This document shows positions 8,385 through 17,824 of a stretch of 50,314 nt of DNA, piece after piece (position 1 is the first letter of the stretch; each line of letters begins with the position of its first letter). Made by a program: the position numbers and the translations under genes. This DNA is from JBBRMU01 sp038230655 (GTDB lineage: Bacteria > Patescibacteriota > Microgenomatia > UBA1406 > GWC2-37-13): assembly GCA_038230655.1 (NCBI GenBank), contig JBBRMU010000008.1, positions 1-50,314 on the forward strand, in the 5' to 3' direction. The notes under the pieces were generated by a model, which had not been told where the DNA came from, ran no database searches, and saw nothing but the letters and a program-made list of their open reading frames with translations.

Positions 8385-9713
8385 TTAGACTTTATCATAA
8401 ATCCTCTGTACGTCTCTCCATCCGATATCAGTTCTAAAATGCAGGTTATTCCCTTCAACGCTCATAACTGTCATAGCTTCATAAGCTTTTTTACGAGCGT
8501 CAATGACGGTGCGCCCTTCCCCAACAATATAAAAAAGCCTTCCTGCCTGCGCATAGTCTCTTCCCTTAACTCTTTTTATTCCCGAGCAGAAAACCTCAAC
8601 CCCTTTAATCTTTTTCGCAGACTCTAGTCCATATACTTCTTTCCCTTTGACTGAAGAGTAATCAGCAGGATACCCTCTAGAAGTACCTGCAACAACGACT
8701 CTCACTTTTTTATCTGTCTGAAAACGGAGATTCTTTAACCTCTGGTCTGCAACGGCTCGGCTCAAATCAAAGAAATCACTTTTTATACCTGGCAATATGG
8801 CCTGACACTCAGGATCACCCCACCGAGCATTAAACTCAATAACGTAGATTTTATCAATCCCATTTTGTTTTGTGATAATACCTCCTAAATACAAGATGCC
8901 TTTATAAGGAGCGTTAAGATTTTTCAAACCTAAAAATGTTTTGTCTAAGATCTTTAGCTTAATATCTCTGATTTTTTGACGTGTAAGCACCAACGGAGAA
9001 CTGATACACCCCATTCCACCTGTATTGAGACCTTCATCTTTATCGTTTACTCGCTTATGATCCTGCGCACTGCCGATGATCTGATATGTTTTACCGTCTG
9101 AAAGAGCAAAGACAGAGAACTCTTCACCGATTAACATCTGTTCTAATAAATAAACACTGCCAGCAGCGCCAAAACTTTGTATTTTCTCTATTGCATCCAC
9201 TGACTCCTTTCTATTTTTTGCAACTATAACTCCCTTACCCTCTGCTAAGCCACTGGCTTTGACAACCCATGGTTGGTCTTTATTTTTATTAAGAAATTCC
9301 ATTCCATCTTCATAACTATGACAGACTTTAAACAATGGATGAGGTATATTGTTTTTAGACATAAACTCCCTGGACCAAGCCTTGTCCCACTCTATCCTTC
9401 CGGCTCTTCTTGAGGGCCCGATGTGTGATATGTTATTTTTACTGAGAATGTCTCCTAAACCTGCTTCTACTGCGTTATCCTGACAGATATCAACAAAGTC
9501 TATTCCATTTTCTTGAATAATAGTAAGTATCTTCTTAATATCTGTGGTCAATAGATGAGGAAAAATTATTATTTTTTTTGAGGATAAAGTCTGCATAAGT
9601 TCATTTCCCGGAACTATGAAGATAGATTTAACTTTAGGACTTCGCGCATAGGCTTTAACCAGGGCAGCTTCTCTTCCTCCACCGCCGGTTATCAGAACAG
9701 AGTATTTCTTCAT
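8385..9713 (-). CDS. purD: Phosphoribosylamine--glycine ligase (PurD)
   Basis: 442 residues, close to the usual 420-430. The N-terminal domain starts VLITGGGGREAALVKA. The ATP-grasp part shows KASGLAEGKGVIVA, LLEQMLIGEEFSVFALSDG, GLNTGGMGC and the Mg-binding EFNARWGDPECQ, followed by a C-terminal domain with VVVAGTSRGYPADY. The enzyme joins glycine to phosphoribosylamine using ATP, the second step of de novo purine synthesis. No other purine gene is nearby, so either the pathway is scattered or this gene is an isolated remnant or transferred gene. It stands alone on the minus strand. Confidence 0.95.
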   Translation of the reverse strand: MKKYSVLITGGGGREAALVKAYARSPKVKSIFIVPGNELMQTLSSKKIIIFPHLLTTDIKKILTIIQENGIDFVDICQDNAVEAGLGDILSKNNISHIGPSRRAGRIEWDKAWSREFMSKNNIPHPLFKVCHSYEDGMEFLNKNKDQPWVVKASGLAEGKGVIVAKNRKESVDAIEKIQSFGAAGSVYLLEQMLIGEEFSVFALSDGKTYQIIGSAQDHKRVNDKDEGLNTGGMGCISSPLVLTRQKIRDIKLKILDKTFLGLKNLNAPYKGILYLGGIITKQNGIDKIYVIEFNARWGDPECQAILPGIKSDFFDLSRAVADQRLKNLRFQTDKKVRVVVAGTSRGYPADYSSVKGKEVYGLESAKKIKGVEVFCSGIKRVKGRDYAQAGRLFYIVGEGRTVIDARKKAYEAMTVMSVEGNNLHFRTDIGWRDVQRIYDKV

Positions 9714-9838
9714 ACAGGTATGATATATTGTAGACCGTTATTAATACAGAGACTGACTTAATTTATTTTACTTGTGAGTTTTAATGGATCGAGAGCAAGT
9801 TTTTTTAACTGAACTGGATGTCTGCATATGAGATCACC

Positions 9839-10036
9839 CTAATTATATCTGATTATATGTAAGAATTGTGTAAGGGGATTAAAATGCATAAAAACTAGCG
9901 CTGAATAAAAACATATACCGAGTAAAATAACTGTAATAGTTACCCCTAAGAAAAGATAGGTCGTTTTCTTTGAAGAGTGAGTCTGAACGGGTTCATGTAT
10001 GTAAAAACCAACTGTGGGTCTTTGTCGCTCTTCCAT
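9839..10036 (-). CDS. Small single-pass membrane protein
   Basis: 65 residues: a polar N-terminus of about 25 residues, then one strongly hydrophobic segment (about 26-51, starting TTYLFLGVTITVILLGICFY) and a short tail. No known family recognised. Support for a real gene comes from the promoter just upstream (TTGAAA-17-TAGGAT) with its -10 only 6 nt before the ATG. The overlapping frame at 9946-10155 is judged a shadow. Confidence 0.55.
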   Translation of the reverse strand: MEERQRPTVGFYIHEPVQTHSSKKTTYLFLGVTITVILLGICFYSALVFMHFNPLTQFLHIIRYN

Positions 10037-10042
10037 GCGCTA

Positions 10043-10071
10043 ATCCTAACATAAAGGTTCGGATTTTTCAA
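10043..10071 (-). promoter_or_regulatory. Promoter of the 65-aa membrane protein
   Basis: Minus-strand TTGAAA (10066-10071), 17-nt spacer, TAGGAT (10043-10048). Six nucleotides separate the -10 from the ATG at 10036, so the mRNA should be leaderless. Confidence 0.55.
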
Positions 10072-10103
10072 GCATTTTTTGATTTCTCTAGAAGAATAAT
10101 ACA

Positions 10104-10130
10104 TAAAAAAGGGAAAAAAGATTTCTCCCT
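10104..10130 (-). terminator. Rho-independent terminator after the cupredoxin gene
   Basis: On the minus strand GGGAGAA pairs with TTTTCCC (one G-T wobble) around a 5-nt loop and is followed by a run of six T. It begins about 18 nt after the stop of the cupredoxin gene at 10148. Confidence 0.65.
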
Positions 10131-10147
10131 GATTTAAAATTAATAGC

Positions 10148-10654
10148 TTACTCAACAGTAATTTTTCCTACTTGACCCATTTTTCTATGCTGACCAATTG
10201 CACAGTAGAACTCAAATTCACCAACTTTATCAGCTGTGAACTCAGTTGTCGATGTGTCACCATTCTTTGTCATTTCACCCTTAACTCCGAGCTCATCAAT
10301 ATTAAAATTGTGTACCATGCTCACACTATGTAAGACTACTTTTACTTTATCACCTTTTTTTACTTTTATAACATTTGGCTTAAAGTAGAATGATCCTGCT
10401 TCCATCTCAATTACCTGCTCACCTTTATCGGAGTCACTTTTCATTGCATTTGCTGTTTCTGTAGGAGACATTTCTGCAGTTGACTTAGCAGTGCCTTCTT
10501 TTTTCATCATATTGTCATCAGAAGATGTTGATTTATTTTTTGCACCTTTGAAATACATAAATCCAAGCCCCAAGAGGACAATCAAAGCAATGATGGCAGC
10601 TATTAACCCTGTATTGGACTTAAATGCTGTAGACTGTGAGTTATTTTCTTCCAT
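10148..10654 (-). CDS. Membrane-anchored cupredoxin (plastocyanin-like copper protein)
   Basis: 168 residues. One N-terminal membrane segment (about 15-35), a Ser/Thr/Lys-rich linker to about residue 80, then a cupredoxin fold of about 90 residues outside the cell. All four type-1 copper ligands are visible: His in MVHNFN, then Cys, His and Met in EFYCAIGQHRKMGQ. The GSFYFKPNVIKVKKGDKV strand is typical of the family. It should carry single electrons or bind copper at the outer face of the membrane. No oxidase or reductase is encoded nearby, so its partner is unknown. A terminator follows the gene. Confidence 0.9.
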   Translation of the reverse strand: MEENNSQSTAFKSNTGLIAAIIALIVLLGLGFMYFKGAKNKSTSSDDNMMKKEGTAKSTAEMSPTETANAMKSDSDKGEQVIEMEAGSFYFKPNVIKVKKGDKVKVVLHSVSMVHNFNIDELGVKGEMTKNGDTSTTEFTADKVGEFEFYCAIGQHRKMGQVGKITVE

Positions 10655-10727
10655 GTTTAATTCTTATAAATAGTAATACTTTTATTTTACCTGATTTTAC
10701 TTTCTTTTGCAAAGAAATTACTTAAAA

Positions 10728-12665
10728 CTATATAAGAAATTTTTTCTCACGCGAGTCATTTAGATATGCAAGTAAATCATGAAAGCCAATTGTAGCTACA
10801 CCAATATATTTGTCAGCGCCACCATAATACACAAAAAGTTTTTTATCAATTACCACTGCTCCGCAAGGAAAGACAACGTTATTTACGTTACCATCTTTTT
10901 CAAAAGGCAGTTCAGGCTCCAAGATCGGATAATGTGAACGAGCAAGTACGTAAGACGGATTTTCCAGATCTAAAAGCATTGCTCCTACCCGATAAACATG
11001 ATCAGTAGCACTGATCCCATGGTATAGAAGTAACCATCCATACTCAGACTTTATTGGCGGCGCAGAAATGCCGACTTTATCGTTATCCCAGAAGTCCTCT
11101 CTCAAGGGTATATACTCAAGACTTCTCAACCATCGATTTCCGTTAAAATCAAGAGAGTCAACCAGATCTACAACGATGTCACTCTCAATTCTATGAAAAA
11201 TCATATACTTTCCATTAATTTTTTCAGGAAGAATACAGGCATCTTTATCGTCCACTCCAGGAGGAGAAATTAAAACTGGTTCAGACCAAATATAACGTTT
11301 TTCTAAAAAGTCATTAACATTAATGTAGGTGAGTGCAACTCTTGGCGGTCCTATACTATCAAAAGCTGTATAACACATATAAATTTTGTCATCTATGAGA
11401 GTAATCCGTGGATCTTCACATCCCGAGTTATTATTAACTCTCTTCTTGTCTTCAAAAGAACTTCTTGGGACATAAATCGGCTCAATATGCCTTTCCTCAA
11501 ATGTGATACCATCCTTACTTTTAGCATAGCCGACTGTTGAAGTATTATCTGATGATATAGCCCTATACAAAAGATGCACCGTATTATCAAGATAAATTGC
11601 GGCGGGATTTAAGACCCCGGTCGCTTCCCAGGCATGTTCCTGCTTAGGAGAAAGAATGGGGTTATTAATATATTTTTTTAGTTTTGGCGGGAAGATTGAG
11701 TTTATCTGAGTTTGAGAGAAGAGTTCTTTTAACGATAGTGATGCTCTACATACAACAGTATCTGCACCTCCGTAATATATGTAAAGATTGTCGTTCTCAA
11801 CAAACGCTCCAGATGGAAAAGCAATATTAGCGACAATTCCTTTTAATTCATATTCTTCCTCTGGTTTAAGCAAAGACCCATGCACACGTCCAATTATTTT
11901 CTCAGGATTATTACTGTCCAATAGAACAACTTCTATGTTGAACACTTTCTCATTACCGGAGAGGTAGTTTTTTATATATGAGTAAATTAATAACCATCCA
12001 TACTGGGTTTTTATAGGAGGAGCTCCGACCTCGACTTGATCCGCGGCATATCTCTGCAGAGGGAGAGTATAGGTATTAATATTTTTATACCACTCATTCC
12101 AGTATCGTTCGGACCAGATTTCTTCCCTAGTATTAAATTTTGCAACAGCTATTTTTGAGGGAGGTATATCTGTATTTGGTGTTAGAAGAGCAACATACTG
12201 TCCATTAATTTTTTCAGGAAAAAATGCCATAGCCTTAGCGTTAAAAGGTGTGACTAAATGTTTCTCTTGAATAGTTTTGCAGTCCTTTGACAGAGCAACA
12301 GCTACTTTTATAGAGTTTGGACCTGGTGGCGAATCTGAGAGCGCTGTATAAAAAATGAAGAAATCATCATCAATTTTGGAAATCCGAGGATCTTCGCACC
12401 CGTACTTTTCCCAATCATACTCAGGTTTTATTAATTGATATCTGTCTGTGAATATTACACCATCCTGGCTTGTAGCTACGCCTATTGTCGAAAGCTCTAT
12501 TTCTTTATCTTTATACTGAGTTTTTTTTGAAAGCGCGCGATAAACAATAATATATCTGTTATCATCTCTGATAGGACAGCCATTAAATGCTGCTAAAGAC
12601 TCCCAAATATTGTTTGGATTCGGTGTTATTAAAGGATTGTGAGAATCTCTTTTGACAGTAATCAT
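10728..12665 (-). CDS. Tandem-domain GH130-like glycoside phosphorylase/hydrolase
   Basis: 645 residues built from two five-bladed propeller domains of the GH130 type (about 1-325 and 326-645). Each half has its own HNPLITP/NNPILSP opening, GCEDPRI motif, PEKINGKY or PEKINGQY patch, APPIK followed by GWLLLY or GWLLIY, and a closing VYYGGAD. GH130 enzymes act on beta-mannosides, many by phosphorolysis of mannosyl-glucose or mannosyl-GlcNAc bonds. No signal peptide is present, so it should be cytosolic. The start ATG overlaps the stop of the upstream gene as ATGA, implying coupled translation. Both halves keep the EDPR motif, so both may be active. Exact substrate is unknown. Confidence 0.85.
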   Translation of the reverse strand: MITVKRDSHNPLITPNPNNIWESLAAFNGCPIRDDNRYIIVYRALSKKTQYKDKEIELSTIGVATSQDGVIFTDRYQLIKPEYDWEKYGCEDPRISKIDDDFFIFYTALSDSPPGPNSIKVAVALSKDCKTIQEKHLVTPFNAKAMAFFPEKINGQYVALLTPNTDIPPSKIAVAKFNTREEIWSERYWNEWYKNINTYTLPLQRYAADQVEVGAPPIKTQYGWLLIYSYIKNYLSGNEKVFNIEVVLLDSNNPEKIIGRVHGSLLKPEEEYELKGIVANIAFPSGAFVENDNLYIYYGGADTVVCRASLSLKELFSQTQINSIFPPKLKKYINNPILSPKQEHAWEATGVLNPAAIYLDNTVHLLYRAISSDNTSTVGYAKSKDGITFEERHIEPIYVPRSSFEDKKRVNNNSGCEDPRITLIDDKIYMCYTAFDSIGPPRVALTYINVNDFLEKRYIWSEPVLISPPGVDDKDACILPEKINGKYMIFHRIESDIVVDLVDSLDFNGNRWLRSLEYIPLREDFWDNDKVGISAPPIKSEYGWLLLYHGISATDHVYRVGAMLLDLENPSYVLARSHYPILEPELPFEKDGNVNNVVFPCGAVVIDKKLFVYYGGADKYIGVATIGFHDLLAYLNDSREKKFLI

Positions 12666-14566
12666 AGTTTGTGATTTATCTTTTTTGGAGACATATTTTC
12701 TAGTTTAGGTTTTCCTGTTGTTTTTAACTTTGAGAGAAACTCATCTAAGTTTTCATGAGCAACACAGACATATGAATCTGCACCTCCGTAATATACAAAA
12801 AGCAATTTATCAAAAATTACTGCCCCACAGGGATAGACAACTCCAGCTTTGAAACCGTCGTTTTCATAGGTTTCTGTTGGTTCAAGTATTGGAGCATTAC
12901 AACGGTATAATACTTTGGTAGGGTCGTCTAAATCTAGAAGCATAGCCCCAATTTTATACCTACTCGAGTCTTGATTTCCAACAGATTGATAGATTAATAA
13001 CCATCCATCTTTGGTTCTTAATGGTGGTGCTCCAGCACCGATTTTTCGGCTATCCCACATACCAACTCGTGGCCCAATTTTGCTCTCACCTTTTAGCCAT
13101 GTACTCCCGTCAAAATGAAGGTTATCAACAAAATCGATTAATATATCTGGATAGACCCTATGCATTATAACGTATTTACCGCGTATCTTTTCTGGGAAAA
13201 TTACAGCACTTTTATCGACAACTCCAGGTGGTGTGATCAGAACTGGTTTTTCCCATAACCATCGACGATTCAAAAAATCATTTGCAGCAATTGAAGTCAA
13301 AGCGATCCGAGGCGGGCTATAGCCATCATATGCAACATAAGTCATGTAAATTCGCTCACCAATTTTAGTAATTCTCGGATCTTCACACCCACCAAACCCT
13401 CCTCCAGAGCCATAAAATAAAGAAGACTGAACATCAGTTGAGTCCATTCTTCCCTCAAAATCTGCTGAAGGTGTATATATTGGATCATTCAGTCTTTCAT
13501 TAATCGTAAAACCATCTTGAGTAGTGGCATATCCAAGAACAGAAACATAGTTGAAGCCCTGAGCACGGTAAATTAAATGTATCTTTCCATTATCATAAAA
13601 TGCAGCAGGATTAAATGTGTTAAATGCCTCCCAATGATTTTCATTATTTGGAACTAATATAGGGTTATGATCTCCCTTTTTAAGTTTTAAGGGTGTCTTT
13701 TGTTTTAAGATTTCTTCATCTAGATCAAAGTAGGAAAGTACTACTCCGTATATTCCTTCACCTTCTATATGGAAGTAGGCAATTATTTCTCCATTTATCT
13801 TAGCTACACCTAATCTCTGTACTTTAGCATTTTCCCACTCTTGAGGGGGCTCCCACAAAGCTTCATCAGACCGCCAAATTAATTTCTCTGGATCTTTTTT
13901 ATCAAAAAGAGCAGCACCAATGCGAAATGTTGAGTGATTTTCTTCATGAACTTTAGAGTAGTAAAATAAAAGGACACCCTGGCTTACAACGTCCGCATAA
14001 GCTGGCTCCAAACCTCCTTTATCAAATCCTGTATGGCGAGGAGCCAGTGCTGCTAATGGTTGTATATCCCAGTCATATAAGTCTTTTGATAGTGCAAGGT
14101 AAATTGAGTGCTTACCAGTATATATAATGTGCTGTTTTTTATACAAAATCTCAGGAATAACTGCTCCTTTATGGTGTGACTCAAAAGAGCAATCATAGAA
14201 GAAGTTAGAAAAGTCGGAAGAATAAGCATAATGTACTTTAGAAGTATTATCTTTTAGAAATGAGTAGATGAGAAAGTAGTTCTTCTTCGTCTTAACAATG
14301 TGAAAATCTTGACATCTCCTAATAATCTCTTTTTTTTGCTTAGCATTTCGTATACTGACGTCTTTCTTCTGAAGCTGAAAGTTAAACCCATCCGTGCTAG
14401 TGGCCGTGTTAAATCCATCTTCGTAGTTATTTTTAGATTGATAAAATAATATAACTTTGCCATTATACTCTCCTACTCCTAAAGGCCGAAACCCATTACT
14501 TTCTTTAATAATTTTCGACTTTAGTTTCGTTAATAAATTTTTTTGAGTTTTTTTTTGATTATCCAC
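12662..14566 (-). CDS. GH130-like protein with degenerate N-terminal propeller
   Basis: 634 residues; the frame begins with GTG at 14566 and no nearby ATG. The C-terminal half (about 305-615) is a complete GH130 domain: HNPILVP, GCEDPRIT, PEKIRGKYVIMHR, GAGAPP, VYYGGAD. The N-terminal half (about 20-300) keeps the propeller outline but has lost EDPR (RCQDFHI at that place) and the APP patch, so it is probably non-catalytic. Such a half could bind or position substrate. The gene overlaps the next one by 4 nt (ATGA); the pair encodes four related propellers and probably works together on a beta-mannoside or N-glycan-like oligosaccharide. Confidence 0.84.
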   Translation of the reverse strand: MDNQKKTQKNLLTKLKSKIIKESNGFRPLGVGEYNGKVILFYQSKNNYEDGFNTATSTDGFNFQLQKKDVSIRNAKQKKEIIRRCQDFHIVKTKKNYFLIYSFLKDNTSKVHYAYSSDFSNFFYDCSFESHHKGAVIPEILYKKQHIIYTGKHSIYLALSKDLYDWDIQPLAALAPRHTGFDKGGLEPAYADVVSQGVLLFYYSKVHEENHSTFRIGAALFDKKDPEKLIWRSDEALWEPPQEWENAKVQRLGVAKINGEIIAYFHIEGEGIYGVVLSYFDLDEEILKQKTPLKLKKGDHNPILVPNNENHWEAFNTFNPAAFYDNGKIHLIYRAQGFNYVSVLGYATTQDGFTINERLNDPIYTPSADFEGRMDSTDVQSSLFYGSGGGFGGCEDPRITKIGERIYMTYVAYDGYSPPRIALTSIAANDFLNRRWLWEKPVLITPPGVVDKSAVIFPEKIRGKYVIMHRVYPDILIDFVDNLHFDGSTWLKGESKIGPRVGMWDSRKIGAGAPPLRTKDGWLLIYQSVGNQDSSRYKIGAMLLDLDDPTKVLYRCNAPILEPTETYENDGFKAGVVYPCGAVIFDKLLFVYYGGADSYVCVAHENLDEFLSKLKTTGKPKLENMSPKKINHKL

Positions 14567-14637
14567 TATAAATATAAATCAATATAAGATGCTCTGAAGG
14601 ACAACAGTTTGAACTAGTCCTACTTGTTTGTTTACAG

Positions 14638-14653
14638 TCTACATAAATGTAGA
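14638..14653. repeat. Short inverted repeat between genes
   Basis: TCTACAT and ATGTAGA flank two A residues, a perfect 7-bp palindromic arm pair. It lies between the start of the upper GH130 gene (14566) and the stop of the 160-aa protein (14696). There is no T-run, so an operator is as likely as a weak terminator. The rest of 14567-14695 shows nothing recognisable. Confidence 0.3.
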
Positions 14654-14695
14654 GAGGAAATACAATACCAATTTATGGTAATACTAGATGATTTT

Positions 14696-15178
14696 TTAGT
14701 TTATGAGTATGGTTGACAAAGAATAGAGTTCCTTTGATAACTCTTTCTCAGGTTTCGGGGCATCACTTCTGATACATGACACATCACCACTCGTTTTGCC
14801 TTTATATGAGACTGTGGTCTTTGATCCAAATGACACGGATTTAATGCACGAACTTACTGTATGGATTGCGGCAACATCATTTATCTGATCTAATGTTTTC
14901 TTGATTTCGTGAAAGGTATTTGGTTGGTAGACTTTAGAAACTGATCTTTTTCTTTGTTCTTTATGAGGTGATATTAGAAGATTGCCGCTGCCATTTGAAA
15001 AAATATCGAGCCTCCACCCCGGCTGATTTGTTGAACCAGAATTACGAATAGTTATCACTGAGTTGAGGTGTAGCGTAGGAAACAATACTGGTTTTACCAG
15101 AAATATATACATGATGGTAAATATAGCAAAAATACAAATCCATTTAACTATAGTTCTTAAGTGTGGCTTAATCTTCAT
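14696..15178 (-). CDS. Hypothetical membrane-anchored exported protein
   Basis: 160 residues. One N-terminal membrane segment (about 12-34, WICIFAIFTIMYIFLVKPVL) is followed by a soluble outer domain with two Cys (in SSCIKSV and VSCIRSD) that could form a disulfide. The patches RNSGSTNQPGW and YKGKTSGDVSC suggest a small beta-rich fold. I recognise no family. It lies on the same strand as the GH130 pair and the Mg ATPase but has gaps of 129 and 61 nt, so it may be a separate unit. Confidence 0.6.
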   Translation of the reverse strand: MKIKPHLRTIVKWICIFAIFTIMYIFLVKPVLFPTLHLNSVITIRNSGSTNQPGWRLDIFSNGSGNLLISPHKEQRKRSVSKVYQPNTFHEIKKTLDQINDVAAIHTVSSCIKSVSFGSKTTVSYKGKTSGDVSCIRSDAPKPEKELSKELYSLSTILIN

Positions 15179-15239
15179 TCTAAATTAGAATATGTTATTA
15201 ATAATAATTCACTCATTATAGTAAATAAATGGTCCAGTT

Positions 15240-17759
15240 TTATAACGAATACTTTTTCAAGAATTTATTCTTCACTATCTCGATTAAGAATAGATAAACT
15301 AATACTAGGACTCCAATAATCATAAAATAAAGAAATGGAGGAGCAATAAATCCTAATGTAGTTGCAAGTGGCGTATATGGAAGTATCACTCCTATCGTAA
15401 CCATTGATAAAGCAGTAATAAAAAGCCATTTACTCGGTCTACTTAAATAAAATGGAGTCCTTACAGTCCTTATAACAAATACAACGAGTATCTCAGTTGC
15501 TACAGACTCAATGAACCAGCCTGTTTGAAAGAGTGCACCATGTGCATGGAATATATAGATCATGATACCAAATGTTGCAAAGTCAAATAGAGAACTAATC
15601 GGGCCAAAAAAAATCATATAATTTTTTATGAAATCAATATTCCAATGGCGTGGTTTTAGTAAGGATTGTTCATCAACATTATCTGAAGGAATGCTAATCT
15701 GAGAAACATCGTAGAGTCCATTAGTTAGGAGAACTTGTAGTGGTGTCATCGGCAGAAATGGAAGAAAAAAAGATGCTCCCGACGCAGAAAACATATTTCC
15801 AAAATTAGAACTTGTACTCATTAATATATACTTAATGGTATTATTGAAGGTTCTCCTTCCTTCAGTTATACCATCAGCGAGAACATTTAAACTTTTTCTT
15901 AATAAGACAACAGAGGCTGCGTCTTTGGCAACATCGACAGCACTGTTTACAGAAATACCAACATCAGCTCCATGAAGTGATGGAATATCATTCACACCAT
16001 CACCTAGAAAACCGACTGTATGTCCTAATTTTTGTAATGACTTAATGATCCTTAGCTTCTGTTGAGGACTAACTCTGGCAAATATCGTAATTTTCTCGAT
16101 GGTATTTGAAAGTTGGGTCTCATCTAATTTATCGAGTTCACTCCCTAAAAGAATACCTTCTATATTCATTCCAACTTCGTGGCATATTTTCTGAGTGATA
16201 ACCTCATTATCCCCTGTGATTACTTTTACGTTAACGTGAAGACTATGAAGTTTATGGAGCGCTTCTTTAGTGCTAAGTTTTGGAGTATCCAAGAAAGTTA
16301 TATAACCTTTATAATTTAAGTCAGTAACGTCTGCCCACGAGTAAGTTTCTTTTTTATCCATCACCTTTGTAGCGACTGCAATAACTCTATATCCATCTTT
16401 ATTCAGCTCAACAAACTCCTTAGTAATCGTATGAGTAGTATCACTTGGTTCGGATAAAGCTAGAATTGTGTCTGGAGCACCTTTAGCAATAATAAGAACT
16501 CTTTGTCCTTTATCAATGACTGTAAACATGCATTTTCTGTTGTAGTCAAATGGCTCTTCAACAATTTTTTCGACTTTTTTCACCGTTAGACTATTTCTGT
16601 GTGCAAAGTTCCACAAAGATACATCAATTGAGTTACCAATTATTTTATGATGTACTATAGCACTATTACAGGTAAGCGCGAGTTCCATAACTGTAACATC
16701 TTCTTTACCGTCATCATTCATATAGTTTATGACTTGTATCGCACCTTCTGTAAGCGTGCCGGTTTTATCCGTGCAAAGGATATCCATGTTCCCAAGGTTT
16801 TCGATTGAGATAAGTTGTTTGGCAACAACATGTTTTTTGGCTAATTTTCCTGCACCATGTGAGAGACTAATCGTCACGATGACTGGGAGTAATTCCGGTG
16901 TTAACCCGACCGCAATTGCCAGTGCAAATAGTAGTGAATCCAAAAACGGATGTCCGACTAGAGTATTAATAATAAAAATTCCTACTGATAAAATAAGGAT
17001 TACTTTCACAAGAAGTCTTCCGAAACTACTTAATCCTTTCTGAAACTCTGTTTCAGGTTTAATAAAAGTCAGACTTTTTGCAATCTTTCCAAACTCTGTT
17101 TCCTTCCCGATTCTAATAACGACTCCCTTTCCTGATCCACTTTCTACACTTGTACCCATAAAAACGATATTAAGTAATTTTGCAAAATCGTTAGTATGGA
17201 TTCTTAGAGATTCTTTATTTTTATAGATGGTTTCAGACTCTCCAGTAAGTACTGACTGGTTAACCTCTAAGTCGTTTGCGTCGATGAGCCGTAGGTCAGC
17301 TGGAATTATGCTCCCTTGAGATAGAAAAACTATATCACCAATAGTGAGTTGAGAAACCTGTGACTCTATTTTTTCTCCATGCCTTACCACAAGAGTTGTT
17401 GGTGAAATCTTCTTTAACAAATTGGTGATCGTCTTCTCCGCACTATATTCATTCCAAAACCCTAAAAAAACACTTACTAGAACAATAAAGAAAATGTAGT
17501 AAGAACTAATATGTTGACCTAATGAGTATGAAATACCAGTTGCTATTGAAAGAATAATAATGAGTGGATTACCAGTAAACTGCCGCAGAAGTATTGTTAT
17601 AAAACTCACAGAACGTTGGTGAATAATATTCAAACCATAGATTTTCTGCCTAGAGTTAATTTCTCTAGCATTTAGCCCATCTAATCTTGTTTCAAGTTTT
17701 TTCAGAACCTCTTCAGATTTTAGTTGTGAAAATTCACTGATACTAGAAGATAAATTCAT
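15240..17759 (-). CDS. mgtA: Magnesium-translocating P-type ATPase (MgtA/MgtB type)
   Basis: 839 residues, slightly shorter than enterobacterial MgtA (about 900). Visible P-type landmarks: cation-transporter N-terminal region, LTGESE in the actuator domain, the phosphorylated Asp in DKTGTLTEG, MFTVIDKG and KGAPDT in the nucleotide-binding domain, TGDNEVIT, and GDGVNDIPSLHGADVGISV. The C-terminal membrane half has TSSNFGNMFSASGASFFLPF, PMTPLQVLL and GPISSLFDFATF, which are diagnostic of the P3B Mg importers. It should import Mg2+ using ATP. The ATG at 17759 lies 6 nt from an extended -10 box, so its mRNA should be leaderless; no riboswitch-length leader is present. Confidence 0.94.
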   Translation of the reverse strand: MNLSSSISEFSQLKSEEVLKKLETRLDGLNAREINSRQKIYGLNIIHQRSVSFITILLRQFTGNPLIIILSIATGISYSLGQHISSYYIFFIVLVSVFLGFWNEYSAEKTITNLLKKISPTTLVVRHGEKIESQVSQLTIGDIVFLSQGSIIPADLRLIDANDLEVNQSVLTGESETIYKNKESLRIHTNDFAKLLNIVFMGTSVESGSGKGVVIRIGKETEFGKIAKSLTFIKPETEFQKGLSSFGRLLVKVILILSVGIFIINTLVGHPFLDSLLFALAIAVGLTPELLPVIVTISLSHGAGKLAKKHVVAKQLISIENLGNMDILCTDKTGTLTEGAIQVINYMNDDGKEDVTVMELALTCNSAIVHHKIIGNSIDVSLWNFAHRNSLTVKKVEKIVEEPFDYNRKCMFTVIDKGQRVLIIAKGAPDTILALSEPSDTTHTITKEFVELNKDGYRVIAVATKVMDKKETYSWADVTDLNYKGYITFLDTPKLSTKEALHKLHSLHVNVKVITGDNEVITQKICHEVGMNIEGILLGSELDKLDETQLSNTIEKITIFARVSPQQKLRIIKSLQKLGHTVGFLGDGVNDIPSLHGADVGISVNSAVDVAKDAASVVLLRKSLNVLADGITEGRRTFNNTIKYILMSTSSNFGNMFSASGASFFLPFLPMTPLQVLLTNGLYDVSQISIPSDNVDEQSLLKPRHWNIDFIKNYMIFFGPISSLFDFATFGIMIYIFHAHGALFQTGWFIESVATEILVVFVIRTVRTPFYLSRPSKWLFITALSMVTIGVILPYTPLATTLGFIAPPFLYFMIIGVLVLVYLFLIEIVKNKFLKKYSL

Positions 17760-17765
17760 AGATTA

Positions 17766-17774
17766 TTTATACCA
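17766..17774 (-). promoter_or_regulatory. Extended -10 promoter of the Mg ATPase
   Basis: On the minus strand TGGTATAAA forms an extended -10 element 6 nt upstream of the ATG at 17759. No consensus -35 was found at 16-18 nt. Confidence 0.5.
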
Positions 17775-17824
17775 TTTTTGGCTTATTAATATAGATATAA
17801 AATTAACTTTATTTATCTAATCAT

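Noticed and set aside
9946..10155. 69-codon minus frame overlapping the 65-aa membrane protein.
   Set aside because: It crosses the promoter and the terminator of neighbouring genes and has no protein-like pattern; the 65-aa frame has the promoter support.
16729..17043. 104-codon plus-strand frame inside the Mg ATPase gene.
   Set aside because: It lies opposite conserved P-type ATPase motifs (DKTGTLTEG region) and encodes no recognisable pattern; a shadow.
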